NCBI GenBank assembly: GCA_019694675.1
Contig: JAIBBK010000102.1
Span: 1-33,116 of the forward strand
DNA: 33,116 nt
Direction: 5' to 3'
From: Ignavibacteria bacterium
GTDB taxonomy: Bacteria > Bacteroidota > Ignavibacteria > Tepidaquicellales > Tepidaquicellaceae
In this document: positions 1-6,138 of the stretch, piece by piece
Numbering within the stretch: the first letter of the stretch is position 1
How the letters are laid out: each line of letters starts with the position of its first letter
Notes under the pieces: model-generated
The model's input: only the letters and a program-made list of their open reading frames with translations
Databases searched by the model: none
Told to the model about the DNA's origin: nothing
Translations under genes and position numbers: made by a program

Positions 1-369
1 GAGATGTCTTACAATGTCAACATTGCCGGCAACGACTTCAAGTTCGGAAACTATTACGAGTGGGATCTTTCTTTGGGGCTTCTTGTTCTGCCAAAAGTTT
101 ATAAGACGTATGACGACATTAACGTGAACCTCTACTCGGAATCAAAAGCATACTACTTTGAAAAGAACAAGTTTCTCGGAGAGGAGATATCAAACTCCGG
201 CGGATTCAGGCTCGACACATACCTTGGGGTGCAGGCAATCTTCTTCTCATCACTGATGGCGGAACTTTCTTACATGATACCTCTGCATTCAAATGAATAT
301 GTGGAGACAAAGATTGCCGAAAGGTCAACTTCCCTTCTGCTGAGTCTGAGATATCTTTTCTTTATGTGA
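1..369 (+). CDS. C-terminal part of an outer-membrane beta-barrel protein (5' truncated by window)
   Basis: The reading frame is open to the window edge (GAG precedes the first ATG at position 4), so this is probably the 3' end of a longer gene. The 120 or so visible residues alternate polar and hydrophobic positions with many aromatics, and the chain ends in a Leu/Tyr/Phe-rich strand closing with F-F-M. That pattern fits the last strands of an outer-membrane barrel. I do not recognise the family and cannot say what it transports. The M1 peptidase gene follows after 26 bases on the same strand, so the two may be cotranscribed. Confidence 0.5.
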   Translation, partial: EMSYNVNIAGNDFKFGNYYEWDLSLGLLVLPKVYKTYDDINVNLYSESKAYYFEKNKFLGEEISNSGGFRLDTYLGVQAIFFSSLMAELSYMIPLHSNEYVETKIAERSTSLLLSLRYLFFM

Positions 370-395
370 AGATCAATGATCCCGAAATTGAATAA

Positions 396-2414
396 ATGCA
401 TGCACGCAAGCTCATAAGATTTTCTTCAACGGTATGCACGGTGATCCGGCCGGTCCTGAGTGCAGTGTTCATTGCGGCGGTCACTTGCTTTGCATGTGTG
501 AATCCATTGACCGCACAGCATTCTCCTGCAGATCTGTGTTCAAAAGCCAAATCGCCCTTTGCACGTTACATGCCCGCAACTTCCGTGCAGACCGATTCAA
601 GCATCGATGTCAGATATTACGGACTGTCCCTGCGGATCTTCACATCTCCCGATCTGCTGAGAGGAAGTGTCACGGTTGTTTCCGTTTCACTGAAGGACTC
701 GCTGGGTACGTTCTTCTACAACTTCTCCAACACGCTGACAGTTGATTCAGTGACGTCATCCGGTTCACATCTCAGCTTCACGCACAGTCTCGGAAGACTT
801 ACTGTCACCCCCGGCACAATTCTGAAAAAGGGAGATGCTGCAGAAATAACCGTTCACTACCACGGTGTTCCCGATGCAACCGGTTTCGGCAGTTTTGTAT
901 TTGACGAGATCAACGGGAGGCCGTCAGTATGGACGCTGAGCGAGCCGTACGGAGCAATGGACTGGTTTCCCTGCAAGAACACTCCTTCATACAAGGCCGA
1001 CTCTTCCGACATGATCATCAGATGTTCGGAAAGCATGACTCCCGTCTCTAACGGATCTTTAGTGTCTGTTTTGGTGAACGGAGACGGCACGCACACATAT
1101 CACTGGAAAAATTCATATCCCATTGCCCAGTATCTGATCTCGCTTGCAGTTTCTGATTTCACTAAGTTCTTCTTCAATCATTATTACACCACAACGGAGT
1201 TCTTTCCAGTGGAGAATTATCTTTACCCCGAAACATTTGCCGGCATTGACTCGCTTCTTCTTAAGACAAACGACATGCTTGATATTTTCTCCGGCCTCTT
1301 CGGCCCTTATCCGTTCATAAGAGAAAAGTACGGGCACGCCGAGTTCGGAAGGCTTGGCGGAATGGAGCATCAGACCGTATCTTCAATGGGAGTTTTCAAC
1401 GAGGATATAATGGCGCACGAGCTTGCCCATCAGTGGTTCGGTGATAAGATAACCTGCCGCGACTGGCAGGACATCTGGCTCAACGAGGGTTTCGCGGTTT
1501 ACTCGGAAGCGCTTTACAATGAGTTTGAATACGGCAAGGATGCATACAATAACTTTCTGAGACTGAGGATGGCAAATGCGAAGCTTGCGCAGGGCACGGT
1601 CTATGTTCAGGACATAAAATCCATTCAGGAGATCTTCAGCGGCAGCAGGAGTTATGCAAAAGGATGTGTGATACTGCACATGCTAAGAGGCGTGCTCGGT
1701 GACTCTATATTTTTCAAAACTCTTCACACATACGCAAATGACACCTCGCTTGCATACGGAACCGCTGTAACATCCGATTTCCGTGAAGTTGCCGAAGAAG
1801 TTTCCGGGACAGACCTCGGATATTTTTTTGATGAATGGATCTACGGCGAAGGTTATCCGAAATACAATGTGTCATGGGAGGTGCTTGAGAATTCCGGAAG
1901 CTACACTGCAAGGATCAGTGTTGTTCAGTCGGTGAACACATTTCCTCAGTACTTCACTATGCCTCTTGAAATACTGATCGAGACTGTTGCAGGCGATACT
2001 CTCATCAAAGTATTCAACAACTCACAGAGCGCAGTTTATGAGGTTGATCTGAATTCAAAGCCTGTCTCCTTTTCAATTGACCCGCGGAATCTGATTCTGA
2101 AGGATGTAAGCGGGGAAGGAATTATTCCCGTGGGTTTCAGCCTCGGGCAAAATTTTCCAAACCCATTCAATCCCGGCACGAGCATTGTTTACGAGCTCGC
2201 AAGGCCTGCGGATGTACGCATTGAGATCTACGACATGCTCGGCAGAAGAGTGTACAGCACGATCGAGAAATCAAAGCGTGACGGTGTATATACAATTGAC
2301 ATAAACCTTCAGGGCATTTCATCGGGCATTTATTTTTACACCATGACCGCCTACTCACCCGGATTTGATGACGTGCTCTTTACACAGACAAGAAGGATGG
2401 CTTACATTAAATGA
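396..2414 (+). CDS. Secreted M1-family zinc metallopeptidase with T9SS type A sorting domain
   Basis: Secreted aminopeptidase-like enzyme of 672 aa. An N-terminal hydrophobic segment (about residues 18-40) looks like a signal peptide. The zinc site HELAH is at 341-345 and the third ligand E364 follows after exactly 18 residues (the HEXXH-18-E pattern of family M1). The exopeptidase motif reads GGMEH (321-325) in place of the usual GAMEN. The tyrosine in SYAKG near residue 422 fits the transition-state Tyr. The large C-terminal helical domain of classical M1 enzymes is missing. Instead the chain ends, from about residue 585, in a domain with the NFPNPFNPG motif typical of type IX secretion cargo. 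Likely role (inference): digestion of peptides at the cell surface or outside. The start at ATG 396 fits the signal peptide; a second ORF in another frame here is a shadow. Confidence 0.9.
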   Translation: MHARKLIRFSSTVCTVIRPVLSAVFIAAVTCFACVNPLTAQHSPADLCSKAKSPFARYMPATSVQTDSSIDVRYYGLSLRIFTSPDLLRGSVTVVSVSLKDSLGTFFYNFSNTLTVDSVTSSGSHLSFTHSLGRLTVTPGTILKKGDAAEITVHYHGVPDATGFGSFVFDEINGRPSVWTLSEPYGAMDWFPCKNTPSYKADSSDMIIRCSESMTPVSNGSLVSVLVNGDGTHTYHWKNSYPIAQYLISLAVSDFTKFFFNHYYTTTEFFPVENYLYPETFAGIDSLLLKTNDMLDIFSGLFGPYPFIREKYGHAEFGRLGGMEHQTVSSMGVFNEDIMAHELAHQWFGDKITCRDWQDIWLNEGFAVYSEALYNEFEYGKDAYNNFLRLRMANAKLAQGTVYVQDIKSIQEIFSGSRSYAKGCVILHMLRGVLGDSIFFKTLHTYANDTSLAYGTAVTSDFREVAEEVSGTDLGYFFDEWIYGEGYPKYNVSWEVLENSGSYTARISVVQSVNTFPQYFTMPLEILIETVAGDTLIKVFNNSQSAVYEVDLNSKPVSFSIDPRNLILKDVSGEGIIPVGFSLGQNFPNPFNPGTSIVYELARPADVRIEIYDMLGRRVYSTIEKSKRDGVYTIDINLQGISSGIYFYTMTAYSPGFDDVLFTQTRRMAYIK

Positions 2415-2550
2415 GCCGTGACGGGTTCTGTGTTTGGCTGGAAGAATTGTTATGTTCCCAATCTTCCGATGGGGAATGAGTGAGTCATTGTTTCCACTCG
2501 TTACCAATTTCCTGATTCTTATCGGCTGCTGTTATGTTCCCAATCGGGAG

Positions 2551-2667
2551 AGGCTGTGTGAAAACACAACCTTATCAAAGTGTCATTCCCGCGAAAGCGG
2601 GAATCTGTTTCAGGAATAATACTTTTCTGATAAATATTTGTCCATCAATTCCCTTTTCACACAGCCT
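2551..2667. mobile_element. MITE-like 117-bp element with perfect 14-bp terminal inverted repeats
   Basis: The left end AGGCTGTGTGAAAA (2551-2564) and the right end TTTTCACACAGCCT (2654-2667) are perfect reverse complements. The element interrupts a copy of the tandem repeat: the flanking halves rejoin into an ordinary repeat unit. Flanking hexamers CGGGAG (2545-2550) and CGTGAG (2668-2673) match at 5 of 6 bases, so they may be a diverged target duplication. No transposase is encoded, so any movement would need an enzyme supplied in trans from an IS with matching ends. Confidence 0.7.
2585..2604. repeat. Palindromic ATTCCCGC-gaaa-GCGGGAAT repeat inside the MITE-like element
   Basis: A perfect 8-bp stem with a GAAA loop, preceded by GTC and followed by C. 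The core resembles the ATTCCC...GGGAAT repeat called dRS3 in Neisseria, and similar palindromes occur in many unrelated genomes. It sits in the middle of the 14-bp-TIR element, so three repeat classes are nested here. Confidence 0.65.
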
Positions 2668-2942
2668 CGTGAGATTGGGAACAAGGGAGTCACTGTTTCA
2701 CCTCGTTCCCACTCGTTACGAATCTCCTGATTCGTAACGATTGTTACGTGCACAATCGGGGGATTGGGGACGAGGGGAAAAGAAAGAGATCCCCCTCGTT
2801 ACGAATCTCCTGATTCGTAACGATTGTTACGTGCACAATCGGGGAATTGGGGACGAGGGGAAAAAGATTCACACTTGTTCCCGATCTCCTGATATAGTTC
2901 ACATCATCTGAGTCAGCCAAGTTCAATTTCCGTGCCTGAAAG

Positions 2943-2968
2943 ACAAATTTTCCGGTGCAAAAATTTGT
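2943..2968. promoter_or_regulatory. Perfect 9-bp inverted repeat upstream of the cytochrome promoter (candidate operator)
   Basis: Arms ACAAATTTT (2943-2951) and AAAATTTGT (2960-2968) flank an 8-base spacer. The centre lies about 53 bases upstream of the start site expected from the TAnnTTTG element at 2995. That is a typical distance for a dimeric activator. There is no U-tract suited to a terminator of the upstream gene, which ended over 500 bases earlier. The protein that would bind is unknown. Confidence 0.4.
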
Positions 2969-2994
2969 GAATCCTAAGCCCGATCCTATCTTAG

Positions 2995-3002
2995 TAACTT
3001 TG
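2995..3002 (+). promoter_or_regulatory. TAACTTTG -7-like promoter element for the cytochrome/porin pair
   Basis: TAACTTTG matches the Bacteroidetes -7 consensus TAnnTTTG exactly and lies 48 bases before the start codon at 3051. The nearest upstream TTTG (2964-2967) is 27 bases away, longer than the usual 19-21, so the -33 element is not convincing. The gene has a strong Shine-Dalgarno AAGGAG at 3038-3043, seven bases before the ATG. Confidence 0.4.
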
Positions 3003-3050
3003 TAATGTAGTCTTAAAGCATACAAGTCAAACCTCCTAAGGAGTATCATC

Positions 3051-4400
3051 ATGTACAGAATATTGATCATTCTTCTGATACTCATTCCAGTCAAGGCACA
3101 CACTCAGAACAACAAGAGCGGAGAAGATGCAAAAGGAATTTTCAAATATGAAAATTTCCAGAAACCTGATGAATGCGGTTCGTCATGTCATACGGACTTT
3201 TATTCTCAATGGAAGCAGATGATGATGTCTCAATGCTATACACACGAATGGGACGAGATAGAGTACTTCAAGTTGGCAATTCCCCATGCAGAGAAGGAGC
3301 CAAGAGTGGCAGGCGTAAAAGACGGATGCAACGGTTGCCATGCCCCTGCTTCATTCATGTCCGGAGATCTTCCCCCTCCGAAGCCGGAGGCAAATTCACG
3401 GGCAAATGAATCAGTATCATGTGATGTTTGTCACTCTGTCACCGGATTTACGGGAGATACGCCATACAATTTCAACTTCATTTCAAATCCGGGTGCTGTT
3501 AAATACGGCAACAGGGGAGGCACTGAATCTCCGGCACACGAAACAAGGAAGAACCCTTTGCTTTCAAAGGCAGAATTCTGCGGCACATGCCATAATGAGA
3601 AATCACCTTTCGGCGCATGGGTGAAAGCAACACATCTTGAGTGGAAAGAAGGGCCTTACTCGAAGGAAGGAGTCCAGTGTCAGAATTGCCACATGCCTCG
3701 AACGCCGGGCATAAGTTCAGCCATGGGAGTTCACAGGGAAGACATCGCCCAGCACTTGTTTCACGGGGCTCATGATCCAGGAAAAGTGAGAGGAACAGTA
3801 GAGCTGAGAGTACATCCGGATATGCAGGAGATCGTTCCCGGAGAGCCGGCAAAATTCACGGTTGTGCTCTTCAATCAGAAGACGGGCCACAAATTTCCGA
3901 CCGGATCTGCGGAGGAGAGAATGTTATGGCTGCACGTAGAAGCGAAAGATGCAAAAGGCAATATCTATCATCTGAAGGTTGACCTGAAAGGATTCAAAGG
4001 TGAAGAATTCACGATCGCATCGGATACTCTGGCATATCAGGATATGGGTGTTCCGCTTGCAATAAATAATTTCAAAGGGATCAGGAGAGACGGTGTGCCA
4101 TTGGGAGACAGGATCTTCCGTATGCCTTACCTGGATCCGCAGGGCCGGATGACGATACAGCAATGGAATACTGCATCATTCGCAGTTGACTACAGATTTG
4201 GTCCAAGAGAAACCAAGACCGAGACCTTCACATGGCTTGTCCCGGATGAAATTGAATTGGGCAAGCTTACTGTAAGAGCTGTGCTGAATTACCAGAAACT
4301 CCCGACTCCGGTAGCTGAGTATCTTGGTGTCCCCAATGAAGAGGCGGAGATAATCGAAGTGAATTCTCACAGCACCAGTGTTGAAGTGGTAGAGGACTGA
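3051..4400 (+). CDS. Secreted multiheme c-type cytochrome (four CXXCH plus one CX3CH)
   Basis: Predicted periplasmic or extracellular cytochrome of 449 aa, with a signal peptide at about residues 1-18. Heme attachment motifs are CNGCH (93-97), CDVCH (124-128), CGTCH (177-181) and CQNCH (210-214). A first motif, CGSSCH (42-47), has three rather than two residues between the cysteines. The layout fits the cytochrome c554-like multiheme family. The second half (about 230-449) has no CXXCH and begins with a beta-rich stretch containing GHKFPTG, seen in similar heme proteins with an accessory Ig-like domain. The start at ATG 3051 is set by AAGGAG seven bases upstream. A monoheme barrel gene follows after 30 bases on the same strand. 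Expected role: electron transfer across or outside the envelope; the natural donor and acceptor cannot be told from sequence. Confidence 0.87.
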   Translation: MYRILIILLILIPVKAHTQNNKSGEDAKGIFKYENFQKPDECGSSCHTDFYSQWKQMMMSQCYTHEWDEIEYFKLAIPHAEKEPRVAGVKDGCNGCHAPASFMSGDLPPPKPEANSRANESVSCDVCHSVTGFTGDTPYNFNFISNPGAVKYGNRGGTESPAHETRKNPLLSKAEFCGTCHNEKSPFGAWVKATHLEWKEGPYSKEGVQCQNCHMPRTPGISSAMGVHREDIAQHLFHGAHDPGKVRGTVELRVHPDMQEIVPGEPAKFTVVLFNQKTGHKFPTGSAEERMLWLHVEAKDAKGNIYHLKVDLKGFKGEEFTIASDTLAYQDMGVPLAINNFKGIRRDGVPLGDRIFRMPYLDPQGRMTIQQWNTASFAVDYRFGPRETKTETFTWLVPDEIELGKLTVRAVLNYQKLPTPVAEYLGVPNEEAEIIEVNSHSTSVEVVED

Positions 4401-4430
4401 AGCTCGTTCACATTAAATGAGGATAGAGAA

Positions 4431-5591
4431 ATGAAAAGATGTTTTTGCATGATCATTATTCTGACCATAACAGCATTTGTTCCTGACGATGCCTTTTCCA
4501 TTCCTGCATTCGCCAGAAAGTACAATATGTCATGCAAAGTTTGCCACTCACCATTCCCAAGAGTAAAGCCTTACGGTGATGATTTTGCGGCAAACGGATT
4601 TCAGCTTCCCGATAAAGAGCCCCCCAGATTTGCCAAGAAGACGGGAGATGATCTCCTGTTGCTTATGCGAGAACTTCCTTTGGCAATAAGATTTGAATTG
4701 TTCGCTGAATATGAGAACGACAGGGAGACTGATGTGGATCTCAGGACACCATATCTTCTGAAACTGATGTCGGGCGGTAATATTTTCAAAGACATATCAT
4801 ATTACTTTTACTTCTTCCTCAGCGAGAGAGGAGAAGTTGCAGGTATTGAAGATGCTTTCATCCACTTCAACAATGTCTTCTCCGAAAAGTCAGACTTCGA
4901 CATACTTGCAGGCCAATTTCAGGTTTCGGATCCGTTATTCAAGCGCGAGCTTCGCCTTGAGGTTGAAGACTATCAGATTTACAGGGTCCGTCCGGGCAGA
5001 TCGCTTGCAAATCTTACTTACGACCGCGGACTGATCTTCGGCTACGGTTCTCCGACCAAGACTGATCTTGTGTTGGAAATTGTTAACGGCAACGGAATAG
5101 GAACAACTGAAATTCTTGATGTGGACAAATACAAGAACTTCATGTTCAGAGCTTCTCAGGAAATAAATCCGTTCCTCAGGATCGGGGGCTTTGGTTATTA
5201 CGGAAAGGAGAGGCCGGATTCAGCCGACAATGAATTTTACATTGCGGGAGCAGATCTTACTGCGGGAAACGACAAAGTAGAATTGAACGCTCAGTATGTT
5301 TACAGGGCAGATTCAAATCCCGAAATGCTTGCAGCAGCTCCCTCAGAGCGCGTAAAAACTCAGGGTGGCTTTGCAGAACTGATCATCACTCCTGAAGGAG
5401 ACAACAGCAGGTTTCTTGGTTATTTGCTTTACAACATTATTGACTCCGACCTAGATGATCTGGATTACCAAAGTTATACGGCAGGCGTTAATTATCTGCT
5501 CGCGCGCAATTTGAGAATAGTCGGAGAATACACATACGAGCAGGAAAGAAAGAAGTCAAGAGTGTCGGTCGGATTTGTTACGGCATTCTAG
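4431..5591 (+). CDS. Outer-membrane beta-barrel protein with an N-terminal monoheme (CXXCH) site
   Basis: 386 aa with a signal peptide (about 1-22), then a short segment with one heme motif CKVCH (35-39) followed by S-P-F-P-R-V-K and an invariant-looking YGDDFAANGF stretch. The rest is a long run of amphipathic strands rich in aromatics. The chain ends in V-T-A-F with a C-terminal phenylalanine, as expected for an outer-membrane barrel. It is cotranscribed with the multiheme cytochrome (30-base gap), so a porin-cytochrome conduit or a barrel docking the secreted cytochrome is the simplest reading. This is inference; the barrel is not a recognised MtrB or OmcB/OmbB homolog by eye. No terminator is visible before the repeats that follow. 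Confidence 0.75.
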   Translation: MKRCFCMIIILTITAFVPDDAFSIPAFARKYNMSCKVCHSPFPRVKPYGDDFAANGFQLPDKEPPRFAKKTGDDLLLLMRELPLAIRFELFAEYENDRETDVDLRTPYLLKLMSGGNIFKDISYYFYFFLSERGEVAGIEDAFIHFNNVFSEKSDFDILAGQFQVSDPLFKRELRLEVEDYQIYRVRPGRSLANLTYDRGLIFGYGSPTKTDLVLEIVNGNGIGTTEILDVDKYKNFMFRASQEINPFLRIGGFGYYGKERPDSADNEFYIAGADLTAGNDKVELNAQYVYRADSNPEMLAAAPSERVKTQGGFAELIITPEGDNSRFLGYLLYNIIDSDLDDLDYQSYTAGVNYLLARNLRIVGEYTYEQERKKSRVSVGFVTAF

Positions 5592-6070
5592 CTTGGGTAG
5601 TTACTGAAGTACGGTTCAATTTCTTGTATGCTTTGATCAGATGCAGTTTTTCAATGCCTTTCAGGCCGGCACAGATTCCCGCCGTGTGTCGGTCTCCTGA
5701 TTGGGAAAGAGCCTGTTCTGAACAAGTCTCACGACCTCCGGCAGACCCTTCTTATCAGTGTTTCAATCAACCGCGGATTTTTGCGTTCACAATCGGGAGA
5801 TTGAGAACGAGGGAGTCATCGTTACCCCTCGTTACGAATCTCCTGATTCGTAACGGCTGGTGTTAGGTTCCCGATCGGGAGATTGAGAACGAGGGGAACT
5901 CAGTGAAGGATCCGAGCGGAGGCGCTAAGGATAGCAGATGCAGATTCGACGAATGTGATCTCAGCTCAGACACATTCTTCTGACGGTTATCCGCCGTGGA
6001 TCACTCAGCGACCAGGGCGATGACGCTATATGGAGAAAGTGACTTGCATCCTGCGGTGAGTTCCGCCGGC
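5592..6070. other. Gene-free stretch between cytochrome/porin pair and rpsA terminator
   Basis: About 480 bases with no believable gene. The middle (5694-5896) holds the second cluster of the palindromic repeat family. The parts at 5592-5690 and 5900-6070 show nothing I can name: no tRNA, no clear promoter, no U-rich terminator for the porin gene. An 80-codon open frame at 5624-5866 runs straight through the repeats and is not credible. Confidence 0.6.
5694..5896. repeat. Second cluster of the ~80-bp palindromic repeat family
   Basis: The best copy spans 5825-5896. Outer arms CCCCTCGTT (5825-5833) and AACGAGGGG (5888-5896) are perfect complements. Inside is the module cgttacgaat-ctcctg-attcgtaacg (5830-5855), identical to that in the first array. 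Unit starts at about 5782 and 5861 are 79 bases apart. A degenerate copy (CTCCTGATTGGGAA) begins near 5694. With the array at 2448-2897 this brackets the cytochrome/porin gene pair. Confidence 0.8.
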
Positions 6071-6106
6071 AAAAGAAACGGCCCGGCAATATATATTGCC
6101 GGGCCG
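6071..6106 (-). terminator. Rho-independent terminator of rpsA
   Basis: A perfect 28-base palindrome (6079-6106, CGGCCCGGCAATAT mirrored) lies about 30 bases beyond the rpsA stop. It is followed on the - strand by TTTCTTTT (6078-6071). The GC-rich stem plus U-tract is a textbook intrinsic terminator in the - direction only. Confidence 0.9.
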
Positions 6107-6138
6107 CGCAATTGCAGAAGCAATTATTCTTTATTCAG

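Larger units (their letters stand above)
2448..2897. repeat. Tandem array of ~83-bp units made of alternating inverted palindromes (BIME-like)
   Basis: The phrase TGTTATGTTCCCAATC begins units at 2448 and 2530, and the variant TGTTACGTGCACAATC begins units at 2742 and 2825. Unit lengths are therefore 82, about 89 once the inserted element is removed, 83, and a partial fourth. Each full unit holds two hairpin modules in opposite orientation. One has arms cgttacgaat/attcgtaacg around ctcctg. The other has arms near gttcccaat/attgggaac around cgggag. The two modules look like inverted copies of one another. Units 3 and 4 share 50 identical bases; the left units are more degenerate. The same family recurs at 5694-5896. 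The arrangement resembles the alternating REP pairs (BIMEs) of enterobacteria; kinship is not claimed. Confidence 0.85.
2415..3050. other. Gene-free repeat-rich intergenic stretch
   Basis: This 636-base gap holds no ORF I consider real. Small ORFs on both strands here run through repeats and look like nothing known. From left to right it contains a tandem array of roughly 83-bp units (2448-2897) interrupted by a MITE-like element (2551-2667), a non-repetitive stretch with a perfect 9-bp inverted repeat (2943-2968), a TAnnTTTG promoter-like element (2995-3002), and a strong ribosome binding site for the cytochrome gene. Confidence 0.7.

Noticed and set aside
2712..2877. Direct repeats 83 bases apart, suggestive of a CRISPR array
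   Set aside because: Nearly the whole unit repeats rather than a short repeat separated by unique spacers, the units are internally palindromic, and no cas genes are present.
2744..3103. 119-codon - strand frame
   Set aside because: Crosses the tandem repeats, the inverted repeat and the cytochrome promoter; composition reflects repeats, not coding.
5624..5866. 80-codon frame after the porin gene
   Set aside because: Runs through the palindromic repeat cluster and has no protein-like features.
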